Shown piece by piece: positions 25,734-34,382 of a stretch of 64,000 nt of DNA. Position numbers and translations under genes: made by a program. A model generated the notes under the pieces. The model did no database searches, was not told the DNA's origin, and worked only from the letters and a program-made list of their open reading frames with translations. How positions within the stretch are numbered: position 1 is the stretch's first letter; each line of letters opens with the position of its first letter. Source of the DNA: Pelagerythrobacter marensis (GTDB lineage: Bacteria; Pseudomonadota; Alphaproteobacteria; Sphingomonadales; Sphingomonadaceae); the NCBI RefSeq assembly GCF_001028625.1, contig NZ_CP011805.1, forward strand, positions 2,403,001 through 2,467,000, in the 5' to 3' direction.

Positions 25734-27089
25734 CTACCGCCGCTCCCGCTCGCGTTCAAGCGCGGCGCGCGCCTGCAGCGCGATGTCCTGCGCCCGGATC
25801 CAGTCCGGTGATCCCTCGGGCAGACCCGCTTCGGCCGCCTGCGCGCTGCGAATCGCCATTGCGTATTGCCGGCTCATCACCTGCTGTTCGGCACTGGCCA
25901 GGCGCGCACGCGGCATGTCGCCCCGCGCGGCATAGACCACGCCGAGCTGATACCAGGCAAAGGGATTGAGCCTGTCGCGGCCGACGGCCGCGCGCAGAAT
26001 CCGTTCGGCTTCCTCGTAATGGTCCTTGTCCTCGGTCGCGATCAACGCGTGGCCGAACATCGATGCGATCAGCGGCTGGTTGCGAGTCAGCTCGCTCGCC
26101 CGGCGCAGGGGGGCCAGTGCAGCCTGCGGTTGACCCGATTCCAGGAGAATCTGGCCCTTCAGTTCGAGAAAATACGGATCATCGGGGGCGGCGGACAGCA
26201 GCGCATCGGTTTCGGCCAGCGCGCGATCCATCTGCGCATCCTTGTGCCATGCATAAGCGCGGGCATAGCGCGCCGGAATGCCGGTCATCGTTTCGGGATA
26301 GGCCTGCATCGTGCGTTGCGGCGTCTGCTGATACCCGAACAGCTTGGCCTTCACACGTTCGAAACGGCGCTGAAGCTCGGCGTCGTCGGGCGTCTCCCAC
26401 GCGGGATCGGTGTGATACACTTCGCGCAGGCGAGCGATGCGGTCGCCCGAAAGCGGGTGGGTGCGGGCAAAGCCGGCTTCGTCGCTCTGGCTGTAGCCGT
26501 ATCGAAATTCCTGATTTTGCAGCTTGCCGAAGAATGCCAGCGATCCGCGGCCCGAAATCCCTGCCTTCGACAGGTATTCCGCACCCGCGGCATCGGCTGA
26601 AGATTCCTGCACGCGGCTGAACGCGAGATACTTGCCCAGCGCGGCCTGTTGCCCCGCCATCATCACGCCCATTGCCGCTTCGCCCGCGCCTGCGAGCGCC
26701 GCGCCGACCCCCAGCAACAGCGACAGCAGGGAAATGTTGGTTGCCGCGCTGGCGCCTTCCCCGTGGCGAATGATGTGGCCGCCGGTGATATGGCCCAGTT
26801 CGTGCGCGATCACGCCCTGAACCTCGTTCGCGGTATCGGCCGCATCGATCAGCCCGGTGTGGATATAGACGGCCTGTCCGCCGGCGACGAAAGCGTTGAT
26901 CGAACTGTCGTTGATAAGCACGATATCGACATTGCCGGGCTGAAGGCCGGCGGCCTCCACCAGGGGGGCGGCCATCTCGTCGAGCAGCGCCTCTGTCTCG
27001 GCATCGCGCAAAATGGATTGCGCGGCGACCGGCTGCGCAGCCAGCGACAGCGCTGCCACGAGCGCGAGGATTCGGGCGATGAGATGCAT
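25734..27089 (-). CDS. M48 metallopeptidase with TPR repeats, BepA-like
   Basis: A 451-residue periplasmic M48 protease with a C-terminal tetratricopeptide region, the architecture of BepA/YfgC, which supervises outer-membrane protein assembly. A signal peptide (1-23, ending VAAQ) is followed by HELGH at 96-100. The third ligand lies in RVQESSADAAGAEY, and a long TPR-like helical part runs from ~290 to 445. The ATG at 27089 was chosen because it creates the signal; the frame is open further upstream. Confidence 0.92.
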   Translation of the reverse strand: MHLIARILALVAALSLAAQPVAAQSILRDAETEALLDEMAAPLVEAAGLQPGNVDIVLINDSSINAFVAGGQAVYIHTGLIDAADTANEVQGVIAHELGHITGGHIIRHGEGASAATNISLLSLLLGVGAALAGAGEAAMGVMMAGQQAALGKYLAFSRVQESSADAAGAEYLSKAGISGRGSLAFFGKLQNQEFRYGYSQSDEAGFARTHPLSGDRIARLREVYHTDPAWETPDDAELQRRFERVKAKLFGYQQTPQRTMQAYPETMTGIPARYARAYAWHKDAQMDRALAETDALLSAAPDDPYFLELKGQILLESGQPQAALAPLRRASELTRNQPLIASMFGHALIATEDKDHYEEAERILRAAVGRDRLNPFAWYQLGVVYAARGDMPRARLASAEQQVMSRQYAMAIRSAQAAEAGLPEGSPDWIRAQDIALQARAALERERERR

Positions 27090-27180
27090 CGCCACCTTGC
27101 TAGCCGTCTGGCGGCTGAACCGCCAATGAAGAAGTGTTCGGACGCGCCAGTCGAGCGCCGGATCGCGGCGGTCCGTTCCG

Positions 27181-28662
27181 TCAGTTCGCGAGGTGACGTG
27201 CGGCCCGCTCAACGAGCGCTTCATCACCCGACACTTCGCCGAGCACCGCAACTTCGCCCGAATCCATTCGGCGGATGACCACAAGGCCGAATTCCTCGCC
27301 CTGGGCGGCGATCGCCTCGAACCCGCGTGACGGGAGGGCACGAAGCTTGCGCATCAGCTTTTCACGCGGCTTTCTGGCCTGCGACTGCTGCCCCGCGTCT
27401 TCGCGGCGCAACTGGCGCTCCGTCTTGACGACACCCTTGAGGCCGCCTTCCGCTGCGGCCAGGAAATCCGCCAGAGCGCCGCGCGGCAGACCCAGGCGTC
27501 GGGCATGGGACAGCGCGGCGGCGTATTCGGTCAGGCGAGTCTTGTCGTAGTCGGCACCGAACACCAGCTTGACCACCGGCGTCATCGGCGCGCGTTCCTG
27601 CACCTTGAGGCCGTGGTCACTAACCAGACGCGCAAATTCCTCCGGTGCCTCGCTCGCGGCGAGGCTGACGTCGTAGGCGCGCGAGACGGCGGCATAGAGC
27701 GCGCCGCGTGTGCGGTCTTCGCTATTGCGCGCGGCATCTGCGCACTGGCGCGCTGCGGCCAGCGTCTCGGCCAGCCCTCCGTCATTGTGGTCGAGCACGT
27801 CGATCGCTGAAGGACCAGCCTCCGCCATAGGCTCCCCGCCCACTTCCACCGGGAAGCTATCGTCGGGCTCGAGCGGAATGGCGTAAGCCTTGCGCGGCGC
27901 AGACTGGCGGGCAATCATTTCCGCCATGCGCCAGGGCCCTTCGGGGATCGGCGTAGGCGGCGTTTCTTCGTCGCCCGCGTCCCATTCGCCGGGGCCGGCC
28001 GGGTCCGAAGGCCCATCGGCCCAGTCGGTCACCGGATCGGGTTCGCGTGGCCGCTCCGCCTCGCCGCCGTCGAGCGCCTGATCGATTTCCAGCATCAGTT
28101 CGTCCGTCGTGTGCTGGTCGGCCAGTTCCTTCCAATTGATCACGCCGTAGATGAAGTCGATCGTGTCGTCGTCGCTCGAAAACGGCAGCAGGATGCCGCG
28201 ATAGAGGATCGTGGCGCCGCGCTGGTTTACGAATTCCGCCTCGAACCCGATCGGTGCCTGATTGGCCAGAATCTGCATGTAGTGATCGGTGATTCGGCTG
28301 AGCAGAGACCGTGCTGGAACGTCGGCCAGCGTTTCGATTCCGTCTCTTGCGTCGCATTCCACCGCAAGCTCGACGCCCAGATAGGGCACCGCCGGATTGT
28401 CCACGCCGGACGTGAAGTCGAGCAGGACGCTGTACGGGCCGAAATCGGGCAGGTTCTCGGGATGGAGATCCTCGATCGAAGGGAAAGTGCGCTCGTCCAG
28501 AAGGCCGGCCCAGTGGTTATAGGCACGCACCTGCATGCGGCGCTCGTCGGTGCCGATCCCGGCGGGCGGGAGTTCGCGGCCGCTCTCCTCGTCGGAGTAG
28601 TCGTAGTCGCGATCCGCTTCGCCGTAGTCGGGCGAATCGAAGTTTCCGCGAAGTGTGTCCAT
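27181..28662 (-). CDS. PAS domain-containing protein of unknown role
   Basis: A 493-residue soluble protein. Residues ~40-180 look like a PAS domain of the type found in alphaproteobacterial regulators (RAYNHWAGLLDERTFPSIEDL, LLDFTSG, then GVINWKELADQ). An acidic, Pro-rich disordered linker (200-290) and a helical C-terminal half with a basic stretch (residues ~420-445) follow. No enzymatic output domain is seen. It may be a signalling adaptor. It is divergent from the CYP153 gene, across 226 bases. Confidence 0.7.
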   Translation of the reverse strand: MDTLRGNFDSPDYGEADRDYDYSDEESGRELPPAGIGTDERRMQVRAYNHWAGLLDERTFPSIEDLHPENLPDFGPYSVLLDFTSGVDNPAVPYLGVELAVECDARDGIETLADVPARSLLSRITDHYMQILANQAPIGFEAEFVNQRGATILYRGILLPFSSDDDTIDFIYGVINWKELADQHTTDELMLEIDQALDGGEAERPREPDPVTDWADGPSDPAGPGEWDAGDEETPPTPIPEGPWRMAEMIARQSAPRKAYAIPLEPDDSFPVEVGGEPMAEAGPSAIDVLDHNDGGLAETLAAARQCADAARNSEDRTRGALYAAVSRAYDVSLAASEAPEEFARLVSDHGLKVQERAPMTPVVKLVFGADYDKTRLTEYAAALSHARRLGLPRGALADFLAAAEGGLKGVVKTERQLRREDAGQQSQARKPREKLMRKLRALPSRGFEAIAAQGEEFGLVVIRRMDSGEVAVLGEVSGDEALVERAARHLAN

Positions 28663-28888
28663 TGCCGTGTCGAAGCCCCCGGATGCGGTGTACGCCGACC
28701 GTTCTGGCGCGACGTGGTAAAGTTACGGTTAAGTTGCGCCGGCTCCGCTTTTTCCGGGCGATGCCCGATCGGGGTTGCGATGCGATAGGTCGCAAATCGA
28801 AACGCACTATTGACAAGCGGGTAAGCAGGGGCAGGATGGGCAGCGCCACGCACCGGTTCGACAAGCGTGCGGGCGAGGAGAGAGATTT

Positions 28889-30226
28889 ATGGCCACCCAG
28901 TTCGCCGAACAGCCCCGGCAGTATCGCACGTCGCCCATCGCGGTCGAAGCCCTGCGGGAACATCTGGCGCTCCACCCAGAGGAGAAGTGGAGCCATACGC
29001 ACCCGTACGATGTCAGCCGCAGCGATATCTATTTCGAAGATCGCTGGCAGCCGATCTTCGCCGATATGCGGGCCAAGGGGCCAATCCACTGGGTCGATGA
29101 AAGCCCGGTGGGGCCATACTGGAACGTGGTCGGTCACAAGGCGATCGGCCATGTCGAAGCGTTGCCGGAACTGTTTTCGTCCAGCTGGGAACACGGCGGG
29201 ATCACGATCCTCAACCGGCTTGATGAAGAGCAGCTGGCGGCGCAGGGCCGCGAACGCTTCGAACTGCCGATGTTCATCGCGATGGACCGGCCCAAGCACA
29301 CCGGTCAGCGGCGCACCGTTGCCCCTGCCTTTACCCCAGCGGAAATGAAGCGGCTGGACGATGATATCCGCCACCGCACCGGCGAACTGCTCGATTCGCT
29401 TCCGAAAGGGGAGGTGTTCGACTGGGTCGACAGGGTTTCGATCGAGCTGACCACCGGGATGCTGGCGATCCTGTTCGATTTCCCGTGGGAAGATCGCCGC
29501 CTGTTGACCTTCTGGTCCGATTGGGCGGGCGATACGGAGATCGCGATGGTGCGCGACCTAGATGAAATGCGCCAGGGCATTTTGCGCGAAATGGGCGCCT
29601 ATTTCCAGCAGCTATGGGCCGATCGTGCCAATAAGGAGCCGGGACCGGATCTCATTTCGATGATGATCCACTCGCCGGCGATGAACCAGATGAGCCCGCA
29701 GGAATTCATGGGCAATCTGGTGTTGCTGATCGTGGGGGGGAACGACACCACACGCAATACGATGAGCGGCATCGTCCATGCGTTCGACACGTTCCCCGAC
29801 CAGCGCAAGCTGTTCGAGGAGAATCCCGACCTCATCCCCAATGCGGTGCAGGAGTGCATTCGCTACCAGACCCCTCTGGCCCATATGCGCCGGACCTGCA
29901 CCGAAGATACCGAGCTGTTCGGCAAGAAGATCAAGGCGGGCGACAAGCTCGTCCTGTGGTATCTTTCGGCCAACCGCGACGAGGACGTGTTCGAGAACCC
30001 CGACAAGCTCGACATCACGCGCGAGAATGCGCGGCGGCACCTCGCCTTCGGCTACGGCATTCACCGCTGCGTGGGCGCGCGCCTTGCTGAACTGCAGCTG
30101 CGTGTTCTGCTGGAAGAAATGCATGCGCGACGCATGCGGGTTCACGTGGCCGGCGATGTCGAGCGCGTCCGGGCAAACTTCGTTCACGGCTTCCGCAAGC
30201 TCGAAGTCGAGGTCACGTCTTTCTGA
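28889..30226 (+). CDS. Cytochrome P450, CYP153 family alkane hydroxylase
   Basis: A 445-residue soluble bacterial P450 whose sequence follows the CYP153 family throughout: GPYWNVVGHK, FIAMDRPKHTGQRR, FDWVDRVSIELTT, then the I-helix GGNDTTRNT at 283-291. Next come TPLAHMRRT and the haem loop FGYGIHRCVGARLAE with Cys394. CYP153 enzymes hydroxylate the terminal carbon of medium-chain alkanes and use a ferredoxin and a ferredoxin reductase. Neither partner gene lies in this window. The ribosome site GAGGAG precedes the ATG by about 8 bases. A TTGACA at 28810-28815 has only a poor -10 at 17 bases. Confidence 0.92.
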   Translation: MATQFAEQPRQYRTSPIAVEALREHLALHPEEKWSHTHPYDVSRSDIYFEDRWQPIFADMRAKGPIHWVDESPVGPYWNVVGHKAIGHVEALPELFSSSWEHGGITILNRLDEEQLAAQGRERFELPMFIAMDRPKHTGQRRTVAPAFTPAEMKRLDDDIRHRTGELLDSLPKGEVFDWVDRVSIELTTGMLAILFDFPWEDRRLLTFWSDWAGDTEIAMVRDLDEMRQGILREMGAYFQQLWADRANKEPGPDLISMMIHSPAMNQMSPQEFMGNLVLLIVGGNDTTRNTMSGIVHAFDTFPDQRKLFEENPDLIPNAVQECIRYQTPLAHMRRTCTEDTELFGKKIKAGDKLVLWYLSANRDEDVFENPDKLDITRENARRHLAFGYGIHRCVGARLAELQLRVLLEEMHARRMRVHVAGDVERVRANFVHGFRKLEVEVTSF

Positions 30227-30279
30227 CTCTACTGCCCCGTTCCGGCGATGTTCAGGGCGGTGGGCGCATCGTGCTGGCC

Positions 30280-30780
30280 ATGAACAAGGAAATCGCACCG
30301 ATCGGTCGCCGAGCGGCCTTGCGCCTCGTGGCGCTCGGTTCGGCCGGTCTGGCGCTCGGTGCCTGCGGCAGCGAACGGGCGGAAGCGCGCCGATGGAAGG
30401 TCGTGCGTAGCGACGCCCAGTGGCGTGCACGGCTGACCCGCAGCCAGTACCGCGTCTTGCGCGAAGGCTGGACGGAGCGCGCGCATTCCTCGCCACTCGA
30501 TCGCGAAAGGCGTGCCGGCACGTTCGTCTGCGCAGGGTGCGGCAATACGCTCTATGCTTCGGAGACGAAGTACGACAGCGGGACGGGCTGGCCCAGCTTC
30601 TGGAAGCCATTGCCGGGCGCGATCGTGACCGAGGCCGATTTCAGGCTCGGTTATCCGCGTACCGAAGTGCTCTGCGCCGATTGCGGCGGCCATCTGGGGC
30701 ACGTGTTTGGCGACGGCCCCCCGCCGACCGGCAAGCGCTATTGCATGAACGGCGCCGCGATGGCGTTCCGTCCCGCCTAG
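30280..30780 (+). CDS. msrB: Peptide methionine-R-sulfoxide reductase, Tat lipoprotein
   Basis: Repairs oxidised methionine (R isomer). Of 166 residues, the N-terminus has a twin-arginine (IGRRAALRL) and a lipobox LGAC (Cys29), predicting Tat export and lipid anchoring. The zinc pairs are Cys84/Cys87 and Cys132/Cys135, and the catalytic Cys155 lies in RYCMNG, where the usual Ser after Asn is Gly. An in-frame GTG at 30271 is possible; ATG 30280 gives the better signal. It converges with the PilZ gene, overlapping four bases. Confidence 0.93.
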   Translation: MNKEIAPIGRRAALRLVALGSAGLALGACGSERAEARRWKVVRSDAQWRARLTRSQYRVLREGWTERAHSSPLDRERRAGTFVCAGCGNTLYASETKYDSGTGWPSFWKPLPGAIVTEADFRLGYPRTEVLCADCGGHLGHVFGDGPPPTGKRYCMNGAAMAFRPA

Positions 30781-31412
30781 CTTTCACCCGGTTGGACAGC
30801 CAGAAGTGAAGGACACTGCAGCCGTGCCGTGGTGTGTGCAAGTTCGCGCAAATTGAAGGTCGTATCGAACGAGAGGCCGTAGTGCTGGCGGTCGCGCCAG
30901 CGGACCTTGGCGTGAATGTCCGGCAGGCGCCGCGAAACGAGACGAAGCGGCTGGTCGATCGCAAGAAAGGTCGCGCATTCGATGCAGGCGCCCTGCTGCG
31001 AAATATTGACCAGATCGCCTTCCAGCACGTGCCCGGTCGATTCGATCCGCAAGGGAAGGCTCACGTCCAGACGCAGGGGGCGCTTGGGATAGTCGCTCGG
31101 TTCGGCCAGAAGTTCGGCGACCTCGACTTCCCGGTCGAAACGATAGCCGGCCTCCACGCCGCGGTTCCAGACTTCCTCGATCGTGTAGCGTTCGCCGCTC
31201 TGGAGTTCCAGTTGCAGCCCGTCTCCCTGAGGGAGGTGATGAAACCCGCGCAGGCTGACGCCCGTCGCCGAAACATCGCGGATAACGCACAGGAATTGCC
31301 CCTGCGGTGCAAGCAGCTTGGCCGCGCGCATTAACAGGGTAAAACGCGGCGCCGCCCGCGCTTCGGCCGAACCGTCGCGTTCGGTCGGTTCCTGGCTGGG
31401 AGCCTGTTCCAT
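30777..31412 (-). CDS. Double PilZ domain protein
   Basis: A 211-residue protein with two PilZ-like halves: residues ~20-95 (FLCVIRDVSATGVSL) and ~105-200 (RLDVSLPLRIES, DLVNISQQGACIEC, VRWRDRQHYGLSFD). PilZ domains bind cyclic di-GMP through an RxxxR motif. The first half begins RAAPRFTLLMRA and the second PKRPLRLDV, so binding is possible but not certain. A good promoter lies at 31467-31495. Confidence 0.82.
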   Translation of the reverse strand: MEQAPSQEPTERDGSAEARAAPRFTLLMRAAKLLAPQGQFLCVIRDVSATGVSLRGFHHLPQGDGLQLELQSGERYTIEEVWNRGVEAGYRFDREVEVAELLAEPSDYPKRPLRLDVSLPLRIESTGHVLEGDLVNISQQGACIECATFLAIDQPLRLVSRRLPDIHAKVRWRDRQHYGLSFDTTFNLRELAHTTARLQCPSLLAVQPGES

Positions 31413-31466
31413 CTATCGCCTTTCGCCAGCCGCGGCCCGTTTGCATGCCGCCGCTTGCCCAAATCG

Positions 31467-31495
31467 CATACAAACTATCAGCGATTGGTTGTCAA
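31467..31495 (-). promoter_or_regulatory. Promoter of the PilZ protein gene
   Basis: On the minus strand a perfect TTGACA (31490-31495) stands 17 bases from TGTATG (31467-31472). Transcription would start near 31460, about 48 bases before the ATG. Confidence 0.55.
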
Positions 31496-31534
31496 AGTTC
31501 TAAGTGTCTTACCTTAGCGGCCTTTCAGTACAGG

Positions 31535-31620
31535 TGGTGCGGGCGGCGGGACTCGAACCCGCACGAGGGAAACCTCAGGGGATTTTAAGTCCCCGGCGTC
31601 TACCATTCCGCCACGCCCGC
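31535..31620 (-). tRNA. tRNA-Leu (anticodon UAA)
   Basis: An 86-base class II tRNA including an encoded CCA (31535-31537). The acceptor stem pairs 31614-31620 with 31539-31545. The anticodon loop CTTAAAA at 31583-31589, closed by GGGGA/TCCCC, gives anticodon TAA at 31585-31587. The T arm (GGTTCGAGTCC) and a variable arm are present. It reads UUA and, by wobble, UUG leucine codons, which are rare in this GC-rich DNA. Confidence 0.96.
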
Positions 31621-31661
31621 AGACGCCTGTCCCGCTTGATCTGTCCGGCAGCCTGGGCGAA

Positions 31662-31943
31662 TCAATCGGCGTTCAGCCGCTCGCGCATTTCCTTGCCGGG
31701 CTTGAAAAAGGGTACGCGCTTGGCCGGTACCTCCACTGGTTCGCCAGTGCGTGGATTGCGGCCGGTGCGGGCCTTGCGTTCGCGAGTGGAGAAGGCACCA
31801 AATCCGCGCAGCTCCACACGGCCGCCTTCGGTCAGGCGCGCGGCGATCTCTTCGAAGAAGATGTCCACCACCTGTTCGACTTCCTCAGCGCGAAGCTCCG
31901 GATTGTCCTTCGCCAGGGCCTGAAGCAGTTCCGATCGTATCAT
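31662..31943 (-). CDS. ihfB: Integration host factor subunit beta
   Basis: DNA-bending protein of the HU/IHF family, 93 residues. MIRSELLQALAKDNPEL, VELRGFGAFSTRERKARTGRNP and PAKRVPFFKPGKEMRERL identify the beta subunit rather than HU. The start ATG is preceded by a strong GGAGGA ribosome site about six bases upstream. It lies 41 bases upstream of the tRNA-Leu gene on the same strand. Confidence 0.95.
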   Translation of the reverse strand: MIRSELLQALAKDNPELRAEEVEQVVDIFFEEIAARLTEGGRVELRGFGAFSTRERKARTGRNPRTGEPVEVPAKRVPFFKPGKEMRERLNAD

Positions 31944-32114
31944 TCACTTCCTCCGGTATGCTCGCATGAACGCGGTCCCGTCGCGATCACTCAAGCAGGC
32001 GACCCGATCACCATATGCTGCCGCGCGATCCTGATGTGCAGTTTCGTGCCGTGGGGCATGCCAGATGTGTCCGCCGGGCGCAATCGCCGCGCTGTGCCGC
32101 TGGTACCACCTTCG

Positions 32115-32456
32115 TCACCCGCGTTCGAGCAGCTCGGCCGGATCGATCCCGAGGCGGTTCATCCGGGCGCGCAGTTCGGGCCATTCTTCGGTCAGGAACT
32201 GTGCGCGCTCGTTACGGCGCAGCCGCTCGGCCGCGCCGGCGACGACGTACATGCCGACCCCGCGCTGGACTTCCACCAGCCCGTCGGTCTGAAATTGCTG
32301 ATAGGCCTTGGCGACGGTCAGGGGGTTGGCCCCCTGTTCGGCGGCGAAGGCGCGCACCGAGGGGAGCATTTCCCCTTCGGCATAATCACCGTCGATAATC
32401 GCGGCCGCAATCTGGTCGCGCAGCCGGAGGTAAACGGGGCGGCTCTGCTGTGTCAT
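32115..32456 (-). CDS. Small GntR-family (YtrA-type) regulator
   Basis: A 113-residue repressor with an N-terminal GntR winged helix (RPVYLRLRDQIAAAIIDGDYAEGEMLPSV, then ANPLTVAKAYQQF) and only a short helical tail, the YtrA subfamily layout. YtrA regulators commonly control ABC transporter operons. None is nearby here; the divergent neighbour is the POT peptide transporter. The start at 32456 gives the family N-terminus; the frame is open up to 32552. Confidence 0.88.
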   Translation of the reverse strand: MTQQSRPVYLRLRDQIAAAIIDGDYAEGEMLPSVRAFAAEQGANPLTVAKAYQQFQTDGLVEVQRGVGMYVVAGAAERLRRNERAQFLTEEWPELRARMNRLGIDPAELLERG

Positions 32457-32662
32457 CGGCGCTGGATCATCGGTTTCGTCCTCGGCTGGCGGAGGCGGCA
32501 CGCCATATGGTGCGTCAGTGACATAATACAGCGCGGCGCGCAAGGTTCCCACTATGCCCCTATCTCGCGATAAATCCCCGGTTTCGCCTGTAACTAATAC
32601 TTCACATGGAGAAATCTGGCGTTAGGGTGCGCGAGCTGAAACGGGCCTGGGGGGCTCGCGTA

Positions 32663-32691
32663 GCCGGTCAATCCTGAAGGCCGGTCGATCC
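32663..32691. repeat. Two direct repeats upstream of the POT transporter
   Basis: GCCGGTCAATCC (32663-32674) and GCCGGTCGATCC (32680-32691) are near-identical 12-base repeats with a 17-base period, just before the ribosome site of the transporter gene. They could be a regulator binding site. No strong promoter was recognised in the remaining 32457-32662 stretch. Confidence 0.35.
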
Positions 32692-32712
32692 GACAAGGGA
32701 GGCGCATTCTAG

Positions 32713-34323
32713 ATGGCAACGCAATCCATGCCGCATGGGGACTCCGCGGGAACGATCCTCGGTCATCCCAAGGGGCTGTTCGTCCTATTCTTCGCCGAGA
32801 TGTGGGAGCGTTTCTCCTACTACGGCATGCGCGCGCTGCTGATCTTCTATCTGGTGCAGCACTGGATGTTTTCCGATTCCCAGGCGTCGATCATTTACGG
32901 TGCCTATACCGCGCTGGTCTATATCGCTCCGGTCGTCGGCGGTTATCTTGCCGATCGGTATCTCGGCCAGCGAAAGGCGGTGCTGTTCGGTGCCGTCCTG
33001 CTGACACTGGGCCACTTCTTCATGGCGTTCGAAGGGGATGGCGGACAGTCGAACGTGATCATCAACGTGTTCTGGCTGGCACTGGCGCTGATTATCGTCG
33101 GATCGGGCTTTCTGAAGGCCAATATCTCGGTGATGGTGGGCCAGCTCTATCCGCGAACCGATATTCGGCGCGACCCGGCCTACACGATCTTCTACATGGG
33201 AATTAACCTTGGTGCCGCGCTTGGTTCGCTGATTTGCGGTTATCTCGGCATGCACCCTGACTACGGCTGGTCTTACGGCTTCGGTGCCGCCGGTTTCGGC
33301 ATGCTGCTGGGTCTTGTCGTATTCATATGGGGCAAGCCGCTCCTTCTGGGCCGTGGTGAGCCGAAGGAACCGGCCAAGCTCAAGCAGCGCCGCGCCGGGC
33401 TCAATCTCGAATGGTGGACCTATCTTGCCGGCCTGGCGATGGTCGGGCTCTGCTGGCTCGCAATCCAGTACCAGGACTTGGTCGGTTGGGTTCTCTTCTT
33501 CTTCGGGCTCGCGCTCGTCGCCTATGTCGTCTTCATCGCGGTGACCCGTCTCTCGTCGGAAGATCGCGATCGCATTTTTGCGGCGCTGTTCCTCATTTTC
33601 GTCTCGATCGTGTTCTGGGCCCTGTTCGAGCAGGCCGGTTCCTCGCTGAACCTGTTTACTGACAGGCATGTGGACCGCTCGTTCTTCGGGATCGAACCGA
33701 CCGCGGCCCAGTTCCAGTCGCTCAATGCGATCTACATCGTTCTGCTAGCGCCGTTGTTCGCTATCGTCTGGACCTGGCTCGGTCGGCGCGGGTGGGAACC
33801 ATCCACGCCGCTGAAATTCGGCCTCGCCGTGATCCAGGTGGGGCTCGGCTTCCTCGTTCTCGTCTGGGGCGCGCAGGCCGTGGGCATCGAGAATGCGACG
33901 CCCGTCCTGTTCATTTTCCTGATCTACCTGCTGCACACGACCGGCGAGCTGTGCCTGTCGCCAGTGGGCCTCAGCGCGATGAATCGCCTCAGCCCGGTGC
34001 ATATGGCTTCGCTAGTCATGGGCACGTGGTTCTTCGCCTCGGCAACCGGCAACTTTGCCGCTGGCCTGATCGCCTCCGCGACCGGCGGCGAGAATGTGGG
34101 TGAAGAAGCTGGACGCGAAGTCGCGCTGGGCGTCTATCAGACGGTCGGTCTCTACGCGATCGGCATTGGCGTCGTCGTCATGGTTGTCAGCCCGCTGATC
34201 AAGAGGCTGATGCATCTCGACACCCTGACCGACGATACGGTGGACGACGATCTGCTCGGCGGTGAGGAAGTCGGTGAGCCGCAGGCTGCCGGGATCCATC
34301 CGGCCACGCGCCAGCAGGATTGA
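32713..34323 (+). CDS. POT/PTR family proton-dependent oligopeptide transporter
   Basis: Imports di- and tripeptides with protons across the inner membrane. Of 536 residues, about 14 hydrophobic segments are visible. The first carries ERFSYYGMRALLIFY, the POT ExxERxxxY signature region, and the second the GGYLADRYLGQRKAV loop. FYMGINLGAALGSLICGYLG and GELCLSPVGLSAMNRLSP match PTR2 motifs. An AGGGAGG ribosome site stands about 11 bases before the ATG. It is followed by its own terminator and then by two amidohydrolase genes that may process imported products. Confidence 0.96.
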   Translation: MATQSMPHGDSAGTILGHPKGLFVLFFAEMWERFSYYGMRALLIFYLVQHWMFSDSQASIIYGAYTALVYIAPVVGGYLADRYLGQRKAVLFGAVLLTLGHFFMAFEGDGGQSNVIINVFWLALALIIVGSGFLKANISVMVGQLYPRTDIRRDPAYTIFYMGINLGAALGSLICGYLGMHPDYGWSYGFGAAGFGMLLGLVVFIWGKPLLLGRGEPKEPAKLKQRRAGLNLEWWTYLAGLAMVGLCWLAIQYQDLVGWVLFFFGLALVAYVVFIAVTRLSSEDRDRIFAALFLIFVSIVFWALFEQAGSSLNLFTDRHVDRSFFGIEPTAAQFQSLNAIYIVLLAPLFAIVWTWLGRRGWEPSTPLKFGLAVIQVGLGFLVLVWGAQAVGIENATPVLFIFLIYLLHTTGELCLSPVGLSAMNRLSPVHMASLVMGTWFFASATGNFAAGLIASATGGENVGEEAGREVALGVYQTVGLYAIGIGVVVMVVSPLIKRLMHLDTLTDDTVDDDLLGGEEVGEPQAAGIHPATRQQD

Positions 34324-34335
34324 GATACTGAATAC

Positions 34336-34370
34336 CGGGGGCGTGGAGCGATCTGCGCCCCCGTTTCTTT
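34336..34370 (+). terminator. Intrinsic terminator after the POT gene
   Basis: An 8-pair GC stem (34336-34343 with 34356-34363) with a 12-base loop is followed by TTTCTTT at 34364-34370. Confidence 0.75.
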
Positions 34371-34382
34371 GGGGGCATCCAT

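Noticed and set aside
28810..28838. TTGACA upstream of the CYP153 gene as a promoter
   Set aside because: The -35 is perfect, but the hexamer 17 bases downstream (AGGATG) does not resemble a -10, so I did not list it as a feature.
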